Assembly: GCF_036311985.1 (NCBI RefSeq)
Contig: NZ_JAZDCJ010000036.1
DNA length: 64,000 nt
Origin: JAZDCJ01 sp036311985
Lineage (GTDB): Bacteria; Actinomycetota; Actinomycetes; Actinomycetales; Micrococcaceae
Strand: one strand, 5' to 3'
Shown here piece by piece: positions 40,425 to 47,817 of this stretch; position 1 is the stretch's first letter; every line of letters begins with the position of its first letter. The notes beneath the pieces are model-generated. The model searched no databases, was not told the DNA's origin, and worked only from the letters and a program-made list of their open reading frames with translations. The position numbers and the translations under genes are program-made.

Positions 40425-41122
40425 CGGCGCTCCTCTGGGCCGGTGCGGCCGGCGCGTGGCTGTTCATCGCCGTCTTCCTCATCGACGGCTGGACGCGTCC
40501 CGGCTACTCCCCCGCCCGCCATGCGGTCAGCGCCCTCGCCACGGGTCCCCGCGGCTGGATCCAGACCGCCAACTTCCTCGCCTGCGGGCTCGCCATCACG
40601 GCGGCCGCGGCGGTCCTGCCCCTGGGCCTGGCTTCGCCCCGCCCCGTGCCGACCATCGGCTGGGTCACGGGCGAAGCGGCCGCGTCCGGGGGTCCCGCAA
40701 CCGTCCTCGGGGCGTTCCTCGAGGCGGGCACGGGCCATCTGCTCCTCGGCGCGGCCGTCGTCGTCTTCGGTCTGTCCGTCATCGCTTCCGGCGCCTTCCC
40801 CATGGACCCGATGCGCGGATACCCGCCCGGAACCCCGGAGGGCGATCCGCCGCACACCTCCCGCCGCCACGTGCGGCACGACCAGGCCGGCACCGTCGTC
40901 TTCACGGCCCTCCCCGCCGCGGCGGCCATCGCGGCGTTCGTCCTGCCGGAGCTCGCGTGGAAGCTCTATTCCGGTACGACGGCGGCCGCCGCCTTGGCCG
41001 GACTCGTCGCCTTCGGGTACGCGTGGGAGGAGGACCATCCGCGGACGGGCCTCGTCCAGCGCGCCACGATCGTCGTCGGCTGGACCTGGCTCGGCGCGTT
41101 GTTCCTGTACGCCGCGGCATAG
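40421..41122 (+). CDS. DUF998-like integral membrane protein
   Basis: 233 aa from ATG 40421. It has six to seven membrane segments (LLWAGAAGAWLFIAVFLIDGW, ANFLACGLAITAAAAVLPLGL, GHLLLGAAVVVFGLSVIASGAFPMDP and others). The sequence GYSPARHAVSALATGPRGWIQTANFLACG is characteristic of actinobacterial DUF998 proteins, as is FPMDPMRGYPPGTP. Function unknown. Confidence 0.85.
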   Translation: MTALLWAGAAGAWLFIAVFLIDGWTRPGYSPARHAVSALATGPRGWIQTANFLACGLAITAAAAVLPLGLASPRPVPTIGWVTGEAAASGGPATVLGAFLEAGTGHLLLGAAVVVFGLSVIASGAFPMDPMRGYPPGTPEGDPPHTSRRHVRHDQAGTVVFTALPAAAAIAAFVLPELAWKLYSGTTAAAALAGLVAFGYAWEEDHPRTGLVQRATIVVGWTWLGALFLYAAA

Positions 41123-41135
41123 GGCGGTTCCGCGC

Positions 41136-42587
41136 CTACCGGCCCGGCCGGGCCGTGACCTCGCTCGCCGCGTCGGGATCCAGTCTCCAGCCGCTGACGA
41201 GCGGCAGCAGCGTGAACGCGGCCATGACCAGGAAGGCCGCCTGGTACGGGACGAGCGGGCCGGCCAGGACGCCGACCGCGTCGGGTCCTGGCGCCGCCGC
41301 GGCCTGCAGCACCAGGGAGCCCAGCGCCACGCCGAGCCCGGAGGCCAGCTGGTCCGTCGTCGACGACAGCGTGTTGGCGGCGGGCATCTGGGCCGGCCCG
41401 ACGTCGGAGAACTGCAGCGAGTTGTACGCGGTGAAGCCGATCGAGCGCAGCGCCCCGCTGGCCACGAGGAGCGCGGCGATCACGGCAACCGGCACCTCCG
41501 GCGTCAGGAACGCGAACCCGGCGATGAGCGCCCCGCCCCCGGCGACCGCGGTCAGGATGACGGCCCGAAAGCCGAAACGCCGCAGCAACGGGGTGGTGGC
41601 CGGCTTGATCCCGACGTTGCCGATGAACACGGCCATGACCAGCAGCCCGGATTCGACGGGAGTCCACCCGAATCCGTCCTGGAACATGAGCGGCAGCAGG
41701 AACGGCACGGCGCTGATCAACAGCCGGTACACGAAGCCGCCGGAGTTGGCCACGCGGTAGCTCGCGATCCGGTACACGCGCACGTCGAGCAGCGGGGTCC
41801 GGACCCGCAGCAGCCAGCGCACGGCCAGCACGAGCGCCGTGAACGCGGCGGCCAGCACGGCGAGCGCCACCACCACGTGGGTGGAGGCGGTCGCGAGCTC
41901 CATCCCGGCCATGAGCCCGAACACGGCGACCGTGCACCACAGCAGCCCGACGCGGTCGAGCGGGCGGGCCTCGGTGCTCCGGTCGGTGACGAGCCGCAAG
42001 GCCACGACCAGCGCGAGGGCCCCGAGGGGCACGTTGAGCAGGAAGATCCAGTGCCAGCCGGCGTAGGTGGTGATCACTCCGCCCACGACCGGCGCCAGGA
42101 CGGGCGCGAGCAGCGCGGGCCAGGTGATGTAGGCGATGGCGCGCAGCAGGTCGCGCTTCTCGGTGGAGCGCAGGATCACGAGCCGCCCGACGGGCACCAT
42201 CATCGCCCCGCCCAGGCCCTGCAGGATCCGCCCGGCCACGAGCACGCCGAGGTTCGGGCTCGCGGCGCACAGGATCGAGGCCACGGTGAACAGCACGATC
42301 GACGCGCAGAACACCCGCCTCGCCCCGTAGCGGGAGGTCAGCCAGCCGCCGACGGGGATGAACGTCGCGACCGTGACGAGATAGGCCGTGATCGCGAGCC
42401 CCACTTGCGCGCTGGAGACGCCGAAGTCCCGCGCGATCTGCGGTGCGGCCGTGACCAGGATCGTGCCGTCGAGGTGCTCCATGAACATGGTGCAGGCCAC
42501 CAGCAGGGCGAGCTTCGGGTTCCAGACGGGGGCGCTGCGGGGGTCCACGGGCTTCACGGTAGTGCCTTGTGTCACGGCCCGCTCCAT
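41136..42587 (-). CDS. MFS drug-efflux-type transporter (EmrB/QacA, DHA2)
   Basis: 483 aa, 14 predicted membrane segments. DHA2 motifs: CTMFMEHLDGTILVTAAPQIARDFG (motif D1), TAYLVTVATFIPVGGWLTSRYGARRVF (motif A), GRILQGLGGAMMVPVGRLVI, and APVLAPVVGGVITTYAGWHWIFLLNVPLG (motif C). It is proton-driven export of an unknown compound. It converges with the DUF998 gene (13-bp gap). Confidence 0.93.
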   Translation of the reverse strand: MERAVTQGTTVKPVDPRSAPVWNPKLALLVACTMFMEHLDGTILVTAAPQIARDFGVSSAQVGLAITAYLVTVATFIPVGGWLTSRYGARRVFCASIVLFTVASILCAASPNLGVLVAGRILQGLGGAMMVPVGRLVILRSTEKRDLLRAIAYITWPALLAPVLAPVVGGVITTYAGWHWIFLLNVPLGALALVVALRLVTDRSTEARPLDRVGLLWCTVAVFGLMAGMELATASTHVVVALAVLAAAFTALVLAVRWLLRVRTPLLDVRVYRIASYRVANSGGFVYRLLISAVPFLLPLMFQDGFGWTPVESGLLVMAVFIGNVGIKPATTPLLRRFGFRAVILTAVAGGGALIAGFAFLTPEVPVAVIAALLVASGALRSIGFTAYNSLQFSDVGPAQMPAANTLSSTTDQLASGLGVALGSLVLQAAAAPGPDAVGVLAGPLVPYQAAFLVMAAFTLLPLVSGWRLDPDAASEVTARPGR

Positions 42588-42646
42588 TGCTACGTCATAC
42601 CGCGGGCCCGGAGGGCGCGTTCGCCGGTGGCGCTCCTAGGATGGGC

Positions 42647-42727
42647 GTGCGGGCACCTCCCGCGACCCCGCACGCAGGAAGGCCCGCCATGCACACGCCC
42701 GCCGCCACCGAGCCGGCCGGACGCTGA
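42647..42727 (+). CDS. Candidate 26-aa leader ORF ahead of the CynX-type gene
   Basis: GTG 42647 follows TAGGAT (42637-42642) at leaderless spacing. The frame reads VRAPPATPHAGRPAMHTPAA and on to TGA, with an internal ATG at 42689. The main transporter ATG is 5 bp after the stop. It parallels the leader before the DUF998 gene. It may simply be untranslated leader. Confidence 0.3.
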   Translation: MRAPPATPHAGRPAMHTPAATEPAGR

Positions 42728-42732
42728 GCGGC

Positions 42733-44001
42733 ATGGCTCCCCCGGCCTCATCGATCCGCCCGGCGCTGCCGTGGGTGCTCGTCGGCATCATCGTTCTGGC
42801 GTTGAACCTGCGCGCCCCGATCATCGCGCCCACGGCCGTCGTCCCGGACATCCGGGCGGACACGGGATTGGGCGCGGCCGGCGTCGGGATGCTGACGGGC
42901 CTGCCGGTGCTCCTCTTCGCGCTCGCCACCCCGCTCGCGACGCGCACCATCCGCCGCTTCGGCCCGGAGACCACGGTCGTGCTGTGCCTCGCCGGCGTGC
43001 TCGCGGGGACCGTGATCCGCTCGCTGGGCCCGACCCCCGTCATCATGGCGGGCACGGTCCTGATCGGCGCCGCGATGACGCTGGGCAACATCGTCGTCCC
43101 CGTGCTGATCCGGCGCGACGTCCCGTGGAACCGCGTCGGCGCGGCGACGGGGGCGTACTCGGCCGTCATGAACGTCGGCTCGATGGCCACCCTCCTGGGC
43201 ACGCCGCCGCTCGCCGCGCAGTTCGGCTGGCGGTGGGCGATCGCGTCCTGGGGCGTCGTCACGGCGGCCGCCCTGGCCTTCTGGCTCGTCAAGGCCCGCC
43301 GGCTGCGCCTGGCCCGGGGCACGACGCCGATGCCTCCCTCCCCACGCCCCGCACCCGCGGACCCCGTCCCCTCGCTGCCCGGCGGTCCGGGCGCGCCGCA
43401 CGCCGCGGCCGGCCCGGCGGCGGACGACGCCGCGGGGCGCCGGATGAAGCGGATCACCGCGCTCCTGCTCCTCGGATTCTGCGGGCAGTCGGGCGCCTAC
43501 TACGCGACGACGGCGTGGCTGCCCACGCTCCTCGCCGACACGCGCGGCCTCGCTCCCGCCGCGTCCGGGGCCTCGGCGTCCCTGTTCCAGATCGCGGCGA
43601 TCGTCGGCGCGCTCGGCGTCCCGCTCGTGGCGGCACGGACGCGGGCGTGGATCCCCGTGGTGCTGGTCGGGGCGCTGTGGATGGCGCTGCCGATCGGCCT
43701 GCTCGTGGCTCCGGAGGCGTTCGTCGTGTGGTCGCTCCTCGGCGGCGTCGCGCAGGGCGGCGGATTCACGGCGATCTTCTCGATCGTCCCGCGGATCGCA
43801 CGCAGCGACGCGGAGGCCGCCGCGGCCTCGGCACGCATCCAGGCCGGAGGCTATCTCGCCGCGACGGCCGCCCCGCCCGTGGCCGGCTGGCTCAACGCGG
43901 CGACGCACGGCTGGACCGCCCCGCTCCTGCTGGTGTTCGCGCTCGCGGTGCTCTTCACAGCCGGCTCGGTGGCGGGGGCGAGGTTGTCGGAACGGCGGTG
44001 A
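42733..44001 (+). CDS. MFS transporter, CynX/NimT family
   Basis: 422 aa, 12 membrane segments in two halves. The CynX signature is at the N-terminus (LPWVLVGIIVLALNLRAPIIAPTAVVPDIRADTG), followed by GLPVLLFALATPLATRTIRRFGPE. The central cytoplasmic loop (about 200-235) is Pro/Ala-rich and contains copy 11 of the GC-rich repeat. The family includes cyanate and nitroimidazole transporters; the ligand here is unknown. Confidence 0.9.
   Translation: MAPPASSIRPALPWVLVGIIVLALNLRAPIIAPTAVVPDIRADTGLGAAGVGMLTGLPVLLFALATPLATRTIRRFGPETTVVLCLAGVLAGTVIRSLGPTPVIMAGTVLIGAAMTLGNIVVPVLIRRDVPWNRVGAATGAYSAVMNVGSMATLLGTPPLAAQFGWRWAIASWGVVTAAALAFWLVKARRLRLARGTTPMPPSPRPAPADPVPSLPGGPGAPHAAAGPAADDAAGRRMKRITALLLLGFCGQSGAYYATTAWLPTLLADTRGLAPAASGASASLFQIAAIVGALGVPLVAARTRAWIPVVLVGALWMALPIGLLVAPEAFVVWSLLGGVAQGGGFTAIFSIVPRIARSDAEAAAASARIQAGGYLAATAAPPVAGWLNAATHGWTAPLLLVFALAVLFTAGSVAGARLSERR
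43420..43440 (-). repeat. GC-rich dispersed repeat, copy 11 (CynX-type central loop)
   Basis: On the minus strand GCGCCCCGCGGCGTCGTCCGC, a variant copy. On the plus strand it is read as ADDAAGR in the cytoplasmic loop between the two halves of the transporter. Confidence 0.45.
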
Positions 44002-44037
44002 GACGGCCGGCCGGGATGAACCGGCCGGCCGCCATGG

Positions 44038-45081
44038 CTACGCCTGGTGGATGCTCCGGCTGTCGTCGCGGATCTGGCCCACGAGCTCTTCCAGCATGTC
44101 CTCCAGCGTCACCACGCCGCAGGGGGTCCCGGACGCATCCACGACGAGCGCCAGGTGGGCTCCGCCCTCCTGCATCCGCTGCAGCGAACCCCGCAGGGCG
44201 TCCTCGCGTCCCACGCGCGGCAGCGGCCGGACGACCCCGGGCGGAACCGGGGCGTCCCTGCTGTCCGGATCCAGCCCCAGGAGGTCCTTGATGTGCACGT
44301 AGCCAGCCAGCGCACCGTCGGCGCCCCGCAAGGGAAAGCGGGAGAAGCTGCGGGCCGCGAGCTCCTCGATCTGCGCGGGCGTCGCGTCGTCGGGTACCGT
44401 GACGACCCGGTCCAGCGGGATGATGATCCCCTCGACGGACCGTTCCTCGAAGGTGAGGGCGCCGAGCAGGAGCCTCTCGTCCTGCTGGTCCAGGAGGCCG
44501 CCCTGCCGGGATTCCTGCACGAGGCCGGCGACCTCGTCGCGCGTGAACGTGCTGGAGACCTCGTTCTTGGGCTCGACCTTGAACAGGCGCAGGATGGCGT
44601 TGCCGATCCCGTTCATGGACCAGAGGACGGGCTGCAGGACCTTCACGACGACCACGAGGGCCGGGCCGAGGACCAGTGCCATGCGTTCCGGACCGGCGAG
44701 CGCGATGTTCTTGGGCACCATTTCTCCGAGCACCACGTGCAGGTAGGTGACCAGGCTCAGGGCGATCGCGTAGGCGATCGGATCGATCCACCCCTCGGGG
44801 ATTCCCCAGCTGTCAAAGGGCCCCTTGAGCGCGTACACGACCATGGGCTTGGTGACGTATCCCAGGGCCAGGGAGCAGACGGTGATGCCCAGCTGGGCGC
44901 CGGCCATCATCAGCGAGACGTTCTCGATGGCCCACAGGGTCATCCTGGCGGCCCGACCGCCCTCGCGTGCCTTGGGCTCGATGAGGCTGCGCCGGGCCGC
45001 GATGAGCGCGAACTCGGCTCCGACGAAGAAGAAGTTGGCGGCCAGGAGGACCACCGTGAGCACGATTCCCATGACGTCCAT
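44038..45081 (-). CDS. CNNM/DUF21-CBS (hemolysin-C-like) membrane protein, short form
   Basis: 347 aa. The DUF21 domain (about 1-190) has four membrane segments (GIVLTVVLLAANFFFVGAEFALIAARRS; VLGEMVPKNIALAGPERMAL). Two CBS repeats follow (RSVEGIIIPLDRVVTVPDDATPAQI; HLALVVDASGTPCGVVTLEDMLEELVGQI). The usual CorC_HlyC end domain is missing, as in many second members of such pairs. Probably a divalent metal (Mg) transporter or sensor. It starts directly after the stop of the paralogous upstream gene. Confidence 0.92.
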   Translation of the reverse strand: MDVMGIVLTVVLLAANFFFVGAEFALIAARRSLIEPKAREGGRAARMTLWAIENVSLMMAGAQLGITVCSLALGYVTKPMVVYALKGPFDSWGIPEGWIDPIAYAIALSLVTYLHVVLGEMVPKNIALAGPERMALVLGPALVVVVKVLQPVLWSMNGIGNAILRLFKVEPKNEVSSTFTRDEVAGLVQESRQGGLLDQQDERLLLGALTFEERSVEGIIIPLDRVVTVPDDATPAQIEELAARSFSRFPLRGADGALAGYVHIKDLLGLDPDSRDAPVPPGVVRPLPRVGREDALRGSLQRMQEGGAHLALVVDASGTPCGVVTLEDMLEELVGQIRDDSRSIHQA

Positions 45082-46437
45082 CTAGAGCTCCCCTCCGACG
45101 TCGTTGGCTTCTTCGAGGCTGGAAGCCGTGGCCCGGACCCGCGAGATCCTGGCTCCTTCCATGGTTTCGACCTCGAGCTCCAGGCGGGCCGCCGGATACC
45201 GGTGGTCCCCCTCCGTGGTCAGCCCCACCGTGTCACCGGGCTCCGCGAGGCGGCCCAGCAGCATCGTCACCAGCCCCGCCAGCGTGTCGTACTCGGGGCT
45301 CTCGGGAACGGCGTGCCCGATGACTTCCGAGGCCTCGTCCGGGCGCAGGGCGCCCTCCAGGCTCCAGGCACCGTCCGGCAGGCGCCGGCTCGTGCCGTCG
45401 TCGGGATCGTGTTCGTCGACGACCTCGCCCACGAGTTCCTCCACGAGGTCCTCGAGGGTGATCAGCCCTGCGACGTCGCCGGTCTCGTCGATCAGTACGG
45501 CCATCTGCAGCCCGCCGGACCGCAGCGAGTCCATGAGGTCGTCGAGCTCCACCGTGTCGGGCATCAGGATCGGCGCGTCCATGACGTCGGCGACGGTCCG
45601 GCCGCCCCGATCGGGGAAGGGCACGGCCAGGCCATGCCGGACGTGCACCGTCCCGGCGACTTCGTGGGATCCGGGCTCGATGACGGGGAACCGCGAGTGC
45701 CCGGTCCGCGCGGCGGTGGCCAGGAGGTCCCGCACCGAGTCGCCGGGGGCGAGGGACACGATGCGCGTCCTGGGCGTCATGGCGTCGTGGCCCCGCCGGG
45801 TCCCGAACGCGAAGGAGCGCTGGACCAGATCGGCGGTCTGCTCGGGGAGCACGCCCTGGCGGGCCGAATGCTGGACGAGGACGGCCAGCTCCTCGGCCGA
45901 TCGCGCCGAGGCGAGCTCCTCCTGGGGCTCGACGCCGAGGGCGCGGACCAGCTTGTTGGCCGTGCCGTTGAAGAACCGTAGCAGGGGGCCGGTGGCCGTG
46001 CTGAAGCCCCGCTGGAAGCCGACGACGGCGCGGGCCGTGGCGAGCGGGCGGGCGATGGCGAGGTTCTTCGGGACCAGTTCCCCGAAGACCATGGTGAGCA
46101 GGGTCGCGAGGACCAGGGCGATCGTGATGGACACCGTCCGGGCGGCCGCCGCGGGAAGGCCGGCGTCCTCGAGCGGGCCGACGACGAGGGCGGCGATCGC
46201 CGGTTCGGCGAGGAAGCCGATGCCGAGGTTGGTCAGCGTGATGCCCAGCTGGGCGCCCGAGAGCTGCGTGGAGAGCGTGTTCATGCCCTTGAGGACGCCG
46301 GCCGCGCGTTTGTCCCCGGATTCGGCGGCCTCGCGCACCGTGTTCCGGTTGACCGTGATGAGGGAGAACTCAGCGGCCACGAAGAGGCCGCACGCCATGA
46401 TGAGGAGCAGGCCGATCAGGATGGAGATCAGTTCCAA
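45082..46437 (-). CDS. CNNM/DUF21-CBS-CorC (hemolysin-C-like) membrane protein, long form
   Basis: 451 aa with the full order: DUF21 (LISILIGLLLIMACGLFVAAEFSLITVNRNTVREAAESGDKRAAGVLKG), CBS pair (TPRTRIVSLAPGDSVRDLLATAARTGHSRFPVIE; MAVLIDETGDVAGLITLEDLVEELVGEVVDEHDPDD), then the CorC_HlyC domain (LPDGAWSLEGALRPDEASEVIG...YDTLAGLVTMLLGRLAEPGDTV). It is translated immediately before its shorter paralogue with no intergenic base. Confidence 0.93.
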   Translation of the reverse strand: MELISILIGLLLIMACGLFVAAEFSLITVNRNTVREAAESGDKRAAGVLKGMNTLSTQLSGAQLGITLTNLGIGFLAEPAIAALVVGPLEDAGLPAAAARTVSITIALVLATLLTMVFGELVPKNLAIARPLATARAVVGFQRGFSTATGPLLRFFNGTANKLVRALGVEPQEELASARSAEELAVLVQHSARQGVLPEQTADLVQRSFAFGTRRGHDAMTPRTRIVSLAPGDSVRDLLATAARTGHSRFPVIEPGSHEVAGTVHVRHGLAVPFPDRGGRTVADVMDAPILMPDTVELDDLMDSLRSGGLQMAVLIDETGDVAGLITLEDLVEELVGEVVDEHDPDDGTSRRLPDGAWSLEGALRPDEASEVIGHAVPESPEYDTLAGLVTMLLGRLAEPGDTVGLTTEGDHRYPAARLELEVETMEGARISRVRATASSLEEANDVGGEL

Positions 46438-46560
46438 TTGCTACACCCCCCACCATGGCGCTCGTTCACATGGATGCGCTGCGGCGGGGGGCACGGACTG
46501 TGCCCCGGTCTGTCACCAGGGGTAGACATGGTTCCTCTCAAGAAAATCGGCAGACGACCG

Positions 46561-46581
46561 CCCGCCGCGAAAGGCGGCGGG
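46561..46581 (-). terminator. Probable terminator of the universal stress gene
   Basis: The stem is CCCGCCGC / GCGGCGGG with a GAAA-type loop. On the minus strand it is followed by a T-rich GATTTTCTTG. It lies 24 bp downstream of the stop of the minus-strand usp gene. Confidence 0.7.
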
Positions 46582-46604
46582 CTGAGCCCATTGTTCCAGC
46601 CGGG

Positions 46605-47477
46605 TCATGAAATCCGCAACGCCCCGGAGACCACCATCACCGGGCATGGCGCGTCCCGCACCAGCGGCTGGCTGACGGAGCCGAGCACGAGCCCGGCGAG
46701 CCCCACGTGCCCGCGGGATCCGACGACGAGCAGGTCGCCCGCCCCGACCGCGCCCGCCACGGCCCGGGCCGCCGGGCCGGCGGCCGATTCGACCGAGAGC
46801 TCGAGCCCCGGGTAGCGCTCCCGCAACGCGCGGGCCAACGACGGCCCGTCGCTCCCCGCGCCCTGTGCGGGGGCGGCCCCGGAAGGCGCGGCCCCGCCGT
46901 CGTCCTCTCCGGACTGTGCGGCGGGCCTGCGCTCCGCGGTGAGCAGGAGCAGGGGGCGGGCGCGCGCCGAGGCGGCCTCGGCGGCGGCCTCCGCGACGTG
47001 GCCGTCGCCGGATGCCCGCACGGCGGCGACGACGCGGCCACCGGCCCCCGGTCCGGGCCCGGCCCAGTCGGCCGGTACGACGACGGTCGAGCAGTGGGCG
47101 TGCGTGGACAGGGCCTGGGAGAGGCTGCCGAAGACCCGCTGGCCGAGCCCGGAGGCGCCCGTGCGGCCGACCGCGGCGAGGTGGAAGGTCCGCGAGAGGT
47201 CGCGCAGGGCGTCGGCGACGTGGCCGCTGAGGACGTGGACCTCGGTCGGGACGCCGCGCCCCTCGGCGCGGGCAGCCGCCTCGGCGAGCCGGGCCCCTGC
47301 CTGTTCGGACATCCGGCGCTGATACTGGGCGTCGACGCGCGCATTCGTGACGGGGACGGGTTCGGCGACGGCGACGAGGCAGAGCCCCCAGCCGCGGAGC
47401 GCGGCCTCGTCGACGGCCCAGCGGAACGCCGCGTTCCCGCTGTCCGAGCCATCGAAGGCGACGAGTATGGCGGCCAT
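46605..47477 (-). CDS. Universal stress protein with two UspA domains
   Basis: 290 aa. Both domains end with the ATP-binding pattern G-x2-G-x9-G-S/T: VGRTGASGLGQRVFGSLSQAL and VGSRGHVGLAGLVLGSVSQPL. The first domain starts ILVAFDGSDSGNAAFRWAV. The Ala/Gly/Ser-rich insertion near residues 190-215 (GEDDGGAAPSGAAPAQGAG) contains copy 7 of the dispersed repeat. Tandem-Usp proteins of actinobacteria respond to hypoxia and stationary phase. It is monocistronic. Confidence 0.92.
   Translation of the reverse strand: MAAILVAFDGSDSGNAAFRWAVDEAALRGWGLCLVAVAEPVPVTNARVDAQYQRRMSEQAGARLAEAAARAEGRGVPTEVHVLSGHVADALRDLSRTFHLAAVGRTGASGLGQRVFGSLSQALSTHAHCSTVVVPADWAGPGPGAGGRVVAAVRASGDGHVAEAAAEAASARARPLLLLTAERRPAAQSGEDDGGAAPSGAAPAQGAGSDGPSLARALRERYPGLELSVESAAGPAARAVAGAVGAGDLLVVGSRGHVGLAGLVLGSVSQPLVRDAPCPVMVVSGALRIS
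46888..46910 (+). repeat. GC-rich dispersed repeat, copy 7 (Usp linker)
   Basis: GCGGCCCCGCCGTCGTCCTC, in the low-complexity insertion of the second Usp domain. Confidence 0.6.
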
Positions 47478-47545
47478 GGTCCAACGGTACGTGGCGGCAC
47501 GGGCGCCGGGAAGGGCGGCAACGAACCAACCGCGGGGCCCGCCCA

Positions 47546-47626
47546 GTTCACGTCGTCTCGGCGAAACCGCGGGCTGTTGGCGACTGCGCGGGGTCTACCC
47601 CGTGGCCTCGCCGAGACGACGTGAAC
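47546..47626. repeat. Large nested palindrome between divergent genes
   Basis: The outer arms are a perfect 19-bp inverted repeat (47546-47564, GTTCACGTCGTCTCGGCGA, and 47608-47626), with an inner CGGGGT-CT-ACCCCG hairpin. It lies 69 bp upstream of usp and 192 bp upstream of the FAD monooxygenase gene. A divergent location makes a terminator role unlikely here. Its sequence is unrelated to the three-copy family. Confidence 0.75.
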
Positions 47627-47726
47627 TCGCTGAAGCGTTTCCGCGGCGGCGAGTGCCCGCCGTCGGCCGCACCACATTTATGCGCGGGCGCCCCTTGTAA
47701 CGCGCGTCATACCTGCCGTACAGTCG

Positions 47727-47775
47727 TCGATAACAGTTTGTTCGATTATCGAATCTCAAGTTCTATTATCGAACA
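47727..47775. promoter_or_regulatory. IclR-type operator array upstream of the FAD monooxygenase
   Basis: TCGATAA at 47727-47733 pairs with TTATCGA at 47746-47752; a TTCGATTATCGAA palindrome is at 47741-47753; and a further TATTATCGAACA lies at 47764-47775. This AT-rich cluster of ATCGAA half-sites, ending 42 bp before the GTG start, fits binding by an IclR protein, and one is encoded just downstream. Confidence 0.65.
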
Positions 47776-47817
47776 CCACTAGCCCGCAGCGGCAGCACAA
47801 TGAAGTGAGGACAGCCC

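Noticed and set aside
40443..44291. 1282-codon open frame on the plus strand
   Set aside because: Shadow of the DUF998, DHA2 and CynX-type genes. Its composition is Arg/Pro/Ala-rich and it shows no domain.
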